A stretch of DNA of 64,000 nucleotides, taken from Saccharospirillaceae bacterium. Its GTDB lineage: Bacteria > Pseudomonadota > Gammaproteobacteria > Pseudomonadales > Oceanobacteraceae. The DNA lies in the NCBI GenBank assembly GCA_022448365.1, contig JAKVCS010000006.1, positions 62,001 to 126,000 on the forward strand. Direction: 5' to 3'. The number at the start of each line of letters is the position of its first letter. The first letter of the stretch is position 1. The position numbers and the translations under genes were made by a program. Of the stretch, positions 45,445 through 54,108 are shown in pieces. The notes beneath the pieces are model-generated. The model was given only the letters and a program-made list of their open reading frames with translations. It made no database searches and had not been told where the DNA came from.

Positions 45445-46269
45445 ATGACGACACTGAGTTTTGAATTCTTCCCAACCAAAACGGAAGAAGGGACCGAAAA
45501 GCTGCTGAAGGTTCGCGATGAACTGGCTGCTTTTGGCCCGGAGTTCTTCTCCGTAACTTATGGTGCCGGGGGATCAACCCGTGATCGTACTTATGCCATT
45601 GTTGCGGCCATTCAGGAGCGTGGAATTGCCGCAGCACCACACCTTGCCTGTATTGGTGGCAGCAAGACAGAAATTCGTGAAATTCTGCACCAGTACAAAG
45701 AGCTTGGTATTGACCGGATTGTAACACTGCGCGGGGATTTACCGTCCGGTGTCGGACTGGCTGCCAGTGAACTGCGTTTTGCAAATGAACTGGTGGAGTT
45801 TGTTCGCGAAGAAACGGGGGATCACTTCACCCTCGAAGTGGCTGCTTACCCTGAGATGCACCCTCAGGCAGACAACTTTGAAGCGGATTTGCAAAACTTT
45901 GTCCGCAAAGCGAAAGCGGGTGCCGACAGTGCCATCACCCAATATTTCTTCAATGCCGACAGCTATTTCTACTTTGTTGAACGCGTTCGGGCGATGGGTG
46001 TCGATATCCCGATCATCCCCGGTATCATGCCGATCACCAATTACAGCAAACTGGCCCGCTTCAGTGATTCATGTGGCGCAGAGATTCCGCGCTGGATTCG
46101 CAAGCAGCTCGAAGCCTACGGCGATGACGGCGACAGCATTAAGAAGTTTGGCGAGGAAGTCATCACCAACATGTGCAAACAGCTGCTTGATGGCGGTGCA
46201 CCGGGTCTGCACTTCTATACCATGAACCAGGCGAAAGCCAGTCTGGATGTTTGGAAGAACCTGGTCTGA
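45445..46269 (+). CDS. metF: Methylenetetrahydrofolate reductase
   Basis: FAD enzyme reducing 5,10-methylene-THF to 5-methyl-THF for methionine synthesis. 274 residues from ATG 45445 (MTTLSFEFFPTK), with GAGG six bases upstream; a TTG at 45433 would be an alternative but lies in the ribosome site. FEFFPTKTEEG (folate Glu), TYGAGGSTRD, RIVTLRGDLPSG, DSAITQYFFNAD and IIPGIMPI follow the family. Last gene of the SAM-cycle operon. Confidence 0.96.
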   Translation: MTTLSFEFFPTKTEEGTEKLLKVRDELAAFGPEFFSVTYGAGGSTRDRTYAIVAAIQERGIAAAPHLACIGGSKTEIREILHQYKELGIDRIVTLRGDLPSGVGLAASELRFANELVEFVREETGDHFTLEVAAYPEMHPQADNFEADLQNFVRKAKAGADSAITQYFFNADSYFYFVERVRAMGVDIPIIPGIMPITNYSKLARFSDSCGAEIPRWIRKQLEAYGDDGDSIKKFGEEVITNMCKQLLDGGAPGLHFYTMNQAKASLDVWKNLV

Positions 46270-46306
46270 GAAGACTGACCCTTTCTTTGATCCTGCTCGC
46301 TTCATC

Positions 46307-46345
46307 CCCCTGTGTGTTTTCGCTAAAATGCGGGCAACACAGGGG
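46307..46345 (+). promoter_or_regulatory. Inverted repeat covering the ribosome site of the capsule-like gene
   Basis: CCCCTGTGT (46307-46315) and ACACAGGGG (46337-46345) pair over 9 bases, with inner TTTT/AAAA; the 3' arm AGGGG is the Shine-Dalgarno for ATG 46351. If transcription begins upstream the site would be masked; alternatively the repeat is a protein operator over a TAAAAT -10 element. Confidence 0.45.
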
Positions 46346-46350
46346 AACCC

Positions 46351-47502
46351 ATGAAAATTGTATTTTTTGCCGCCCGGCAATTACACCAAGAGTATTTTGA
46401 CAAAGTCCGCCAGCAGCTGAACAGCAACTCTGTTGATGCTGAGGTTCTGTGGCATAAAGATTTGTGGAAAACTCTGAGCGGGTTCCTCAGCCTAGTTGGC
46501 TTTAAGCCGCCTATTTCAGCCAAAGATCTCACGAGTATTGTTGCTGATCATATTCGTGAAAAGCAAAACAGCCGCAAAGGCAGAGAGCGCTCTGCAGCCT
46601 ATTGGCGCCTGTTTTCCATCATAAAACGTATTGAGTCTCGAATACTGTTTTCAATTTATCGTCAGGCATTAGCGCGCAGTAACGCCAGCTCATTGGTGAT
46701 CTGGAATGGTTTGAAATATCGCCAATTAATCGCCATCAGTGCCGCCGAATCATTAGATATTCAGATTATCTACATGGAAAATGGACTATTGCCCGGCATG
46801 ACAACCATGGATGCTCAGGGGATCAATTACCGTAACTCCGTTCCACGAGATTTCGATGCGTTTGAACAGCTGGCACCTATCGATCTGACTCCACTCAATA
46901 CGGCATTAAAAGAGCAATTTACCGAACACCCAACGGATTTACCCGAACACTACATCTTTGTGCCGTTTCAGGTGAATACTGATAGCCAGGTTGTGCTGTT
47001 TTCGCACTGGATCAAAGACATGTTTGATCTGGTGAAGCAATTCGATATCGCAGCAGCGGAACTGGGCAATAAAATGCCAAACATCGTATTTAAACCCCAC
47101 CCCGCCTGTGATCAGAAATACGACGAGCTGATCACCAGCTATCAAGATCACAGCAAATTGCACTTTGATACTCAAACAGCAACACCGGTTTTGATTCAAC
47201 ATGCAGATGCTGTAGCGACTATTAATTCAACCGTTGGCATCGAATCTTTGCTGCTGGATAAAAAACTGATCGTAATGGGTCAGGCCTTTTACAGCTATCC
47301 CTCGTTGAGCCTGATTGCAGATAGCCCACAGGCATTAAAACAAGCGCTGCTGGAAGTGCCGGCTTGGCAGCCGAATCGTCAGCATATCCAGCAATTGTTT
47401 CACTATCTGTCCCGGCATTATCAATTGCCGGGACGTTGGCAAGAAGCGCAACCCGATCATATCGAAGCATGCGGCAAACGCTTAATGGAGCTGGCAAAGT
47501 AA
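46351..47502 (+). CDS. Capsule polysaccharide synthesis family protein (KpsS-like, Kdo transferase-like)
   Basis: 383 residues. Matches the Capsule_synth family: IQIIYMENGLLPGMTTMDAQG, YIFVPFQVNTDSQVVLFSHW, IVFKPHP and VATINSTVGIESLLLDKKLIVMGQAFY. KpsS/KpsC relatives are GT-B type Kdo transferases that build the lipid linker of capsules. First gene of the surface-polysaccharide run; its stop overlaps the next start (TAATG). Confidence 0.8.
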   Translation: MKIVFFAARQLHQEYFDKVRQQLNSNSVDAEVLWHKDLWKTLSGFLSLVGFKPPISAKDLTSIVADHIREKQNSRKGRERSAAYWRLFSIIKRIESRILFSIYRQALARSNASSLVIWNGLKYRQLIAISAAESLDIQIIYMENGLLPGMTTMDAQGINYRNSVPRDFDAFEQLAPIDLTPLNTALKEQFTEHPTDLPEHYIFVPFQVNTDSQVVLFSHWIKDMFDLVKQFDIAAAELGNKMPNIVFKPHPACDQKYDELITSYQDHSKLHFDTQTATPVLIQHADAVATINSTVGIESLLLDKKLIVMGQAFYSYPSLSLIADSPQALKQALLEVPAWQPNRQHIQQLFHYLSRHYQLPGRWQEAQPDHIEACGKRLMELAK

Positions 47503-48524
47503 TGGCAACACATCTGTTCTTAGCCTCCACGCCATTTAATATGCTCACTGCTGCAATGGTCGCTTTTGATCTTCCCGATCAGGATCAGGCCATTCTGGGT
47601 TTGATCGATCAACCGTCACAGCAACGTCCGTTTGTAGATGCTCTGATGGCATGGCAAGAATCTCCGTTTACTTGTATCCGGTTGTTATCAAACCAAGCCA
47701 AAGGCAAACAGAAGCGTCGCATCCGTCAACAGGCTTTCTCGAATATTGACCAACTGCTACAGAGTGTTAGCCCCGATCAGGTTTATACCGGCAATGATCG
47801 TCGGATTGAATTTCAGTACACGATGCACAAAAGCGAGAGCAGCGTGGGCGTGTATCTGGATGACGGAACCTATAGCTACCTGGGCGGCAAAAATCACTGG
47901 CTGAAGGACCGATTATTCGACAACCTGGTGAAAAAGCTGGCCTACGGCTTGTGGTGGAAACAACCACCGACTATTGGCGGTTCAGACTGGATTCAGCAAA
48001 CCGTGTTAGCCTTTCCTGATGCAGCGTTTTCAGGGTTGAAAAGCAAACAATCCCGGGTCTTACCGCAAAATCTGAGTCGACCGGAGTTTGTATCACTGGC
48101 GCGGATATCCATCAATAATGCAGCCATTGGTGAGCAAGATCTTCTGGCACTCGATGCTCTGTTATTATTGCCGCATGAATCTGTGACCAACCCCACGATT
48201 CGCCAAAGATTAACCTATTGGTTAGCAGAGCGCGGTGGTAGAATCGCGTTCAAACACCATCCCCGCACGCCATTAACATCGGACGATGGGGATAAAAAAG
48301 CCTGGGGATTGCCGGAGGCAGCCATACAGGTACCGGCCGGCATCCCAATGGAGGTGCTGTTGCCATTAGTTAAAAAGGACTGCCAGTTAGCGGGAGATGT
48401 ATCGACCGCTTTGCTTACCGCTAAGTGGCTGCGACCAGAGTTAGATGTAACCGCTTATTGTGCCGACGACACTGCTCGAGCCTGGATTGACCTGTTACAC
48501 CGATTAGAAATCCAGACGGCCTGA
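47502..48524 (+). CDS. Polysialyltransferase-like glycosyltransferase
   Basis: 340 residues from ATG 47502, overlapping the previous stop; a longer open frame inside the previous gene is not meaningful. N-terminus LFLASTPFNMLTAAMVAFD is the GT-B nucleotide-sugar fold seen in bacterial sialyltransferases. YLDDGTYSYLG carries the (D/E)DG motif, FKHHPRT the HP motif, and GDVSTALLTAK corresponds to the SS/ST motif that contacts CMP. Predicted to use a CMP-activated nonulosonic or Kdo-type donor, whose synthetase is at 52563-53855. Confidence 0.7.
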   Translation: MATHLFLASTPFNMLTAAMVAFDLPDQDQAILGLIDQPSQQRPFVDALMAWQESPFTCIRLLSNQAKGKQKRRIRQQAFSNIDQLLQSVSPDQVYTGNDRRIEFQYTMHKSESSVGVYLDDGTYSYLGGKNHWLKDRLFDNLVKKLAYGLWWKQPPTIGGSDWIQQTVLAFPDAAFSGLKSKQSRVLPQNLSRPEFVSLARISINNAAIGEQDLLALDALLLLPHESVTNPTIRQRLTYWLAERGGRIAFKHHPRTPLTSDDGDKKAWGLPEAAIQVPAGIPMEVLLPLVKKDCQLAGDVSTALLTAKWLRPELDVTAYCADDTARAWIDLLHRLEIQTA

Positions 48525-48545
48525 CACAGCGGATAGGACAAATTC

Positions 48546-49445
48546 ATGTTATTAAAACCACTGCAGTATTGGTGGCACAGGTTGACTCGTAAGGGTGAAC
48601 TCCGCTTAGCCATGACCATTCTGGTTAAGAACGAAATGGACATTATCGAAGATAATATCCGTTTTCACGCTCGCCAGGGAGTAGACTGCTTTGCCGTGAT
48701 GGATAATGGTTCCGATGATGGCACTCGTCAGATACTGGAGAAACTCAAATCTGAGTTTGAGCTTCACGTTATTGACCAGCCAGCGCAAAATTATCAACAA
48801 GCAGCATGGATGACTCAGCTGGCAGAGTATGCACGCTCAGCTATGAACGCCGACCTGGTGATTAGCAATGATGCTGATGAATTCTGGGTAAGTGACAATG
48901 GTGGTTCCTTAAAACAGCATTTATCGACTCACGACTCGGTGATCACTGTAAAACGCCACAATATGGCCCTGTCTGAGAAAGCTCTGGAGCCAGGCTATCA
49001 TTATATGGATAGCAATCTGGTTGTTAAAAACCCGATTATGTACGACTCCAACGCCCAGATTAATGAGTCTGCCGTCTCTATGCTACTGGTGAAAATCAGC
49101 CCTAAAACCATTGTAAACCCGCATGGGTTGATCAAAATGAAAGGCGGAAATCACAGAGCCAAACATGGATGGCGCCTGATCAATAAACGTGACGAAAACA
49201 ATATTCACGTTTATCACTATCCGATTCGCAGCTACCAACAATTTGCAGCGAACATTCAGAACCGTAAACGCTTGCTGGAATCCACCAATGCACGTATGGG
49301 CGATCATTACCGCCGCTGGGTGAAGCTGCTGGATGAAGGAAGACTGGAACAGGAATTCCGGAAGTTTATTTTAACTGACAGTGATATTCAGGTTACAAAT
49401 CGCCTGGGTATTACTCAAATCAATAAGCCATTGGAAGGGCGTTGA
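48546..49445 (+). CDS. Family 2-like glycosyltransferase
   Basis: 299 residues. LRLAMTILVKNEMDIIEDNIRFH and MDNGSDDGTRQILEKL are the nucleotide-binding strand of GT-A enzymes (Glyco_tranf_2_4-like). NDADEFW supplies the DxD metal motif. The C-terminal half (residues 160-299) is basic with an HRAKHGW segment and NVYHYPIRSY-like region (observed as IHVYHYPIRSYQQF), a pattern of this subfamily. Cytoplasmic or membrane-peripheral. It ends by overlapping the start of the ligase/polymerase gene. Confidence 0.82.
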   Translation: MLLKPLQYWWHRLTRKGELRLAMTILVKNEMDIIEDNIRFHARQGVDCFAVMDNGSDDGTRQILEKLKSEFELHVIDQPAQNYQQAAWMTQLAEYARSAMNADLVISNDADEFWVSDNGGSLKQHLSTHDSVITVKRHNMALSEKALEPGYHYMDSNLVVKNPIMYDSNAQINESAVSMLLVKISPKTIVNPHGLIKMKGGNHRAKHGWRLINKRDENNIHVYHYPIRSYQQFAANIQNRKRLLESTNARMGDHYRRWVKLLDEGRLEQEFRKFILTDSDIQVTNRLGITQINKPLEGR

Positions 49446-50640
49446 TGTACTTTGAAAACTCTTCAATAAACTCTGCAAAGCTACTGAATACTGTAGTTTT
49501 TTCCCTCATATGTTGTTTTCTCGCTATTCACGCTTGGAATCAATCGCCCGTTACGGATGCAGCAATAGGACTATGGTTGATTGGGCTGAGCACAATTATC
49601 TGCCGAAAAGGTAAAGTGGAACTCAGTACGCCACAACTAAAAATCATCTTATCTTCATGCGTCGTATTCTTATCATCACTATCATCATGGTTGCTAGCAA
49701 GCTATGATGTAGAAGTAATAAATCTTGAACCAGATCTGAGATTTTTATTCCTTCCCCTGGTTATGATTGCGGTTATTCAGGCACGAATAACGAGTAAGCA
49801 ATTAATTCTAGCATTGGTTTTTGCGGGTATTTCTTATGGTTTTTCTTCGATCTACCAACGATATGAACTCGGAATATTCAGGGTTCATGGCGATGAAAAT
49901 CCGGTTACATACGGTAATGGCGCATTTTTGATTTTTGCATGTTTACTGTTCTCCATATTTTCGAAACCACCTAAACTCGTTCTTATTGGAATTGTTGTAT
50001 CTGCTCCCCTTGCCCTATATGCTGCTTATCTTTCGGGCACTCGAGGGAGTTTTTTAGCCTTACCGCCACTGCTTTTATTATTATTGTATTTATTACGTGG
50101 ATGGCAACGAGTATTTGGGATTGTAGTATCTATTATATTATTGCTTGCAGCCTCCAACATTGGCTATGTAGAAAAACAAATCGACAGAACAACAGCTTCA
50201 TTCTCTCGCTTCGTACAAAGCGATGATGAAAATTCTTCTACTGGACAGCGGCTACTGTATTGGGAAAAAGCAATCTGCATGACGACAAAGCATCCCGTTT
50301 TTGGCAGTGGTCCCCTAACATACAAGGAAAGCATGCAAGATCAGGAATCATCCTGTACTTTTAAATCAAGTAGCGGCTATGTTAATCAGGCTCACAGTGT
50401 TTACTTGCAGACTTTGGCTACCAAAGGGATAGTTGGCCTTGTAGCAATAGTTACATTTTTTTTAACAATGATATTTGTCTCGTTAAGACAACACAGCAAA
50501 ACAGGGATAATGACCACTGCTGCGATTATCGCAATGATGAGCTATGGTATTACGGTTGACTTGTTATTTAAAGTATCAGTTGCAGATCGTCATATTGTAT
50601 TGCTTGGAATTTTAACTGGAATAGGATTGAAGAAAAGATG
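49445..50640 (+). CDS. O-antigen ligase / Wzy-type polymerase
   Basis: 398 residues, about 11 predicted TM helices and a long periplasmic loop (FSRFVQSDDENSSTGQRLLYWEKAICMTTKHPVFGSGP to QAHSVYLQTLATKGIVG) with the HP.G.G and H-x-Y/L features of Wzy_C proteins. It polymerises or ligates polysaccharide repeat units. ATG 49445 overlaps the preceding stop (TGATG). Its DNA is visibly more AT-rich than the flanking core genes, as are the next two genes. Confidence 0.85.
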
Positions 50641-51639
50641 ACACGCCTATTCCTTGTGACATCACCCTTGCATCTACTTGTTGCAATACTTATTGCCAGT
50701 AAATCGCGTAATGATAGAAACTTGACTATCTTGACTGGTAAGAATGAAGAGCGCTGTGTGCTATTTAAAAAACACCTTGAGTCTTGGGATACTTCTCCGT
50801 TTTCATCGGTAATCCATCTTGTCAATGGAAGAAATCCAGCCCACTTCAATCAGTATCTAAAACATGAAAAGATCGATGAAATTATAACAGGAAATGACCT
50901 TACACCTGAGTTCCATGCCTTACTGAGCTGTACTTCCTTGAACAAAGCAACAACAGTATCTTACATGGATGATGGGCTTTACTCGTATATTGAATACGAG
51001 AAGGAAGTTCCGAACAAAGCACTTTATCTGCTAAAGAACTTTTTCAGAGAAGCAACGAAAGGATACAAGAAACCTTTCCCACACACACTAGGTTCATCTC
51101 CACTGACCAGCAAGTGCTATCTCTTCTATCCTGAAAAGAGAAAACCAACACTTCAAAAGAAAAGCTGTGAATTAATCATATCGGATACAGAACAAATCAA
51201 GACTTTAAAGAGTTTTGCGAAACATCAATTAAAGCACTATAAGCTTCAGAGCTTAAAAGAAGGTTACAGATTGATCGCAATACCGCATCAAAAAGCACTA
51301 ACAGATGCATTCAAACAGTCGTTGATAAAAGAAATTACTGATAGCTCAGGTTTAATCGCAATAAAAAACCATCCAAGTAACAATAGCGAAATACTTGGGA
51401 CCTTGATCCCTCCAGAAACGGAATATATCGTTATTCCCCAAGAGGTTCCATTAGAGCTTTTGATATCTTTATATACTCCGAAGCAACTTATTTCAGGAGT
51501 GTCTAGCACAGCATTAACAGTAAAAGCTCTATCGCCGGAAACCAATATTAAAGCAATTAGCTGGCCGAAGGAGATAGAAAGTATCTTCTTTGACTTATCG
51601 GAGTATAAAAGTGATTCTATCGAAAGAAATTTTAACTAA
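50638..51639 (+). CDS. Sialyltransferase-like glycosyltransferase
   Basis: 333 residues. Same plan as the 47502 gene: LFLVTSPLHLLVAILIASK N-terminus, SYMDDGLYSYIEYE ((D/E)DG motif), AIKNHPSN (HP motif) and SGVSSTALTVKAL (SS motif). These three motifs define the GT-B bacterial sialyltransferases (GT38/52/80-like). ATG 50638 overlaps the previous stop (ATGA). Composition is AT-rich. Confidence 0.72.
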   Translation: MTRLFLVTSPLHLLVAILIASKSRNDRNLTILTGKNEERCVLFKKHLESWDTSPFSSVIHLVNGRNPAHFNQYLKHEKIDEIITGNDLTPEFHALLSCTSLNKATTVSYMDDGLYSYIEYEKEVPNKALYLLKNFFREATKGYKKPFPHTLGSSPLTSKCYLFYPEKRKPTLQKKSCELIISDTEQIKTLKSFAKHQLKHYKLQSLKEGYRLIAIPHQKALTDAFKQSLIKEITDSSGLIAIKNHPSNNSEILGTLIPPETEYIVIPQEVPLELLISLYTPKQLISGVSSTALTVKALSPETNIKAISWPKEIESIFFDLSEYKSDSIERNFN

Positions 51640-52540
51640 GTTTAAAATACAAAGAAAAGTTAGAAAAAACCTGGCTAAGTTAAAGAGCTTCTGCAATTCC
51701 AATAGCTTAAATACTGTTAGTGTAAATAATATCTGTAACTATAAAAATTCAGATACCCTCTGCGTCCTAGCAAGTGGTAATAGCATAAATAGAATATCTG
51801 AAGAAGAATGGCGATTTATTAAGAAAAATGATAGCGCTTCGTTAAACAACACCATCCTTCACAAACATATACCGACATACTTATTCTATGAAACGGATTC
51901 AAATCAAAAGTCACACCTAGAACTTAATAAACTAAAGTTCGAGAATCTAAAATTAAGGTCTGAAGAACTTCAGAAATCAGCTATTATTTGGCATTATCAG
52001 GAAAAACGTTATTTCGATTTGCAGCTCCTGATTGATAATAATCTAATTCACAATAGCTTTTTTCAAGGGAGTTATAGCCTTCCAGGGGAAAGTAAAGATG
52101 AGCTGGATAATTCCTTGATAATAGCTCATAAAAATGGACTTACAAAGAAACCTGAAGTAGGTCTCTATAGAAGAGGGTCATTAGCAAGAATAGTTCACTT
52201 TGCCATTGCCATGCATTACAAAAAGGTTATTTTTTTTGGTGCTGATTTAAATGGTCCAGAGTACTTTTTTGATAGCTACCAAGATGAAGATTTCCCCAAA
52301 GGGTGTAAACCTCCTGTATTACAAAATTACATTTATAACAGCCGGGAGGGTAAGAAGAAGCAAGATAAGATACATATGACGGTTGATCCGAGCGTTCATC
52401 CAGTGACAATGATCAACGTAATCGAAAGAATGAATAAGAAGTGGTGCAAACCAGATGGTTTAATTCTGGAAGTATTCAACTCAGATTCCGCACTAGCAGA
52501 TATATTAGAAATCTCCGCTAATATGGACAGCTCAATCTGA
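51611..52540 (+). CDS. GT42 (Cst)-like glycosyltransferase
   Basis: 309 residues from GTG 51611, which has GGAG seven bases upstream; the frame stays open to TTG 51590. LCVLASGNSINRISEEEWRFI is the glycine-rich nucleotide loop seen in GT42 sialyltransferases (GNGPSL in CstI/II) and in DUF115/MptE-like proteins. RGSLARIVHFAIAMHYKKVIFFGADLN matches the following helix-strand of GT42. An acceptor/donor assignment is inferred. The 5' end overlaps the previous gene by 29 bases. A 14-bp hairpin covers its stop codon. Confidence 0.6.
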   Translation: MILSKEILTKFKIQRKVRKNLAKLKSFCNSNSLNTVSVNNICNYKNSDTLCVLASGNSINRISEEEWRFIKKNDSASLNNTILHKHIPTYLFYETDSNQKSHLELNKLKFENLKLRSEELQKSAIIWHYQEKRYFDLQLLIDNNLIHNSFFQGSYSLPGESKDELDNSLIIAHKNGLTKKPEVGLYRRGSLARIVHFAIAMHYKKVIFFGADLNGPEYFFDSYQDEDFPKGCKPPVLQNYIYNSREGKKKQDKIHMTVDPSVHPVTMINVIERMNKKWCKPDGLILEVFNSDSALADILEISANMDSSI

Positions 52541-52551
52541 GCTGTCCATAT
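52521..52551. terminator. Perfect 14-bp hairpin over the stop codon, between convergent genes
   Basis: ATATGGACAGCTCA-atc-TGAGCTGTCCATAT: 14 bp with a 3-base loop, including the stop of the GT42-like gene and pointing at the convergent minus-strand gene (stop at 52563). No T-run on the plus strand; it may act as a shared terminator or RNA-stabilising end. Confidence 0.55.
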
Positions 52552-52562
52552 GGAGAATTACT

Positions 52563-53855
52563 CTAAAAGAATCCATGTTGTTCCGTTAAAGACTCAACAT
52601 CTACACCTTTAGCTATATCAACTAAAATTGACTTTTCGTTGGATGCTATTTCAAATACCCGCTTTATTACTTCCTTTTCATACTTTCTGGGTACCACAAC
52701 TACGCCATCCTGATCCGCATACACAAGGTCATTTGGTGATACTTTGACGCCATCCATATCAATGGTCTTATTAATACTCTCCAGTGTCGCTCTCCTACGG
52801 ACATCTTGGCAAGTCTGCCCCTTTGAGAATACGGGAAATCCCAGGTCAAAGACTTCTCTGGTATCTCTCGTCATACCACCGATGATAGCCGCAGTCGCTC
52901 CAGAGCGAATCGCCAGGTTAGCATTCAGCTCGCCGAAGTAAGCACAGTCACTAACTTCATTTTCAACCAGAATAATATCGTTTGGTACAATACTTTCATA
53001 AGATTTAAGTGCCTTATAAATACCCCTATAATCTTCATCGGCATTTAGTTTACGAATCTTAAGAGTCTTTGCCCGACCAATAGCAGAGACACCATCAATA
53101 TTACCTTTAAAGCCCTTAAGAACACCGTTAACGCCCAAATCATCCAATATATCTGATAAAATTGAACTGGTAATATGGGTCTTTATGTTGCTCAACAACT
53201 TACGATCTTTTTCCCGAATACCTGCTGCCATTAAGTTGGCCAATTCAAAATCTTCCGGCCAGTTAACATCAATTGCTTCTATTGGAGAAGCTTCCAATTG
53301 ATAAGGAAGGTCGCCTATTCTACGTTGAGTTCGCCGCGCAGCATCGGATGATACAATATATAACCCCATCGTTTCGATAACGCTGTCTTCCAAGTCAACG
53401 CTGTTAGGAATATTTTCAATATCATATATTGGACCATTATCATTCCACTGGTACTGCTTATCACGACGAACTAAAACTGCAGAATCGAATTTTTTCGAGG
53501 CAACTTTATCGATCCCTTTACGAATTGTCTCAGGATCAATAAAGGGGCTTGTACACAGCATCTGTATGTAAATATCTGCCTCCACACTGTCAACCTCATT
53601 CATGAACAATCGATTTCCATCGGTCTTGTTACTCGCTAAATCGGGAGATCTACGCAGTACATAGCAATCTAGCTCAGAAGCCAGGTCAGCAACAGCATCG
53701 CATTCTGTATCTAAATAAACCTCATCAATAAAGTCACAGGCAACAAGTTTTTCTAACGAGTGTAAAAATAAGGGTTTCCCATCAAGTAGCTGGACATTCT
53801 TATTAGGGATACGGGAACTGGTACCTTTTGCAGGCAAAAATGCGACAACTTTCAT
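52563..53855 (-). CDS. Acylneuraminate-type CMP-transferase fused to an RraA/HMG-aldolase-like domain
   Basis: 430 residues from ATG 53855; the longer frame to 53987 is hydrophilic and unlike the family. Domain 1 (1-220): MKVVAFLPAKGTSSRIPNKN is the NeuA/KdsB nucleotide loop, then GKPLFLHSLEKL and a LCTSPFIDPETIRKG block (CTP and sugar-acid binding). Domain 2 (about 245-425): an RraA-like class II aldolase fold with NEVSDCAYFGELNANLAIRSGA, IIGGMTRDTREV (the conserved Arg-Asp pair), FPVFSKGQTCQDV and DGVVVVPR. It would activate a nonulosonic acid as CMP-sugar; the aldolase half may make or cleave it. Confidence 0.8.
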   Translation of the reverse strand: MKVVAFLPAKGTSSRIPNKNVQLLDGKPLFLHSLEKLVACDFIDEVYLDTECDAVADLASELDCYVLRRSPDLASNKTDGNRLFMNEVDSVEADIYIQMLCTSPFIDPETIRKGIDKVASKKFDSAVLVRRDKQYQWNDNGPIYDIENIPNSVDLEDSVIETMGLYIVSSDAARRTQRRIGDLPYQLEASPIEAIDVNWPEDFELANLMAAGIREKDRKLLSNIKTHITSSILSDILDDLGVNGVLKGFKGNIDGVSAIGRAKTLKIRKLNADEDYRGIYKALKSYESIVPNDIILVENEVSDCAYFGELNANLAIRSGATAAIIGGMTRDTREVFDLGFPVFSKGQTCQDVRRRATLESINKTIDMDGVKVSPNDLVYADQDGVVVVPRKYEKEVIKRVFEIASNEKSILVDIAKGVDVESLTEQHGFF

Positions 53856-54040
53856 ATATAACCATTTCAATTTGAACACACATAGACTGTTTACTACTTT
53901 AACGCTGTCCAGAATTAGCGCAACTTTATTATCATCATCTATTTGCTCGCTATCACTCAAAAACGAACTTGATACTCGCTTATCCATCCATTCTTGAATA
54001 AAACAAGTAAGTCAAGGAAAATGTCAGCAACATAGGTTAA

Positions 54041-54091
54041 CCGGAGCTGAATAGACCTGTCAAAAAAGTGGATATATTGTTTCAGCTCCGG
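54041..54091. other. Perfect 11-bp inverted repeat upstream of the phosphoethanolamine transferase gene
   Basis: CCGGAGCTGAA (54041-54051) and TTCAGCTCCGG (54081-54091) flank 29 bases, ending 18 bases before ATG 54109. A stem of this kind near a start could be an attenuator or operator. No T-run follows immediately (GGGCTTTATTTC). Confidence 0.5.
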
Positions 54092-54108
54092 GGCTTTATT
54101 TCAGCAAT

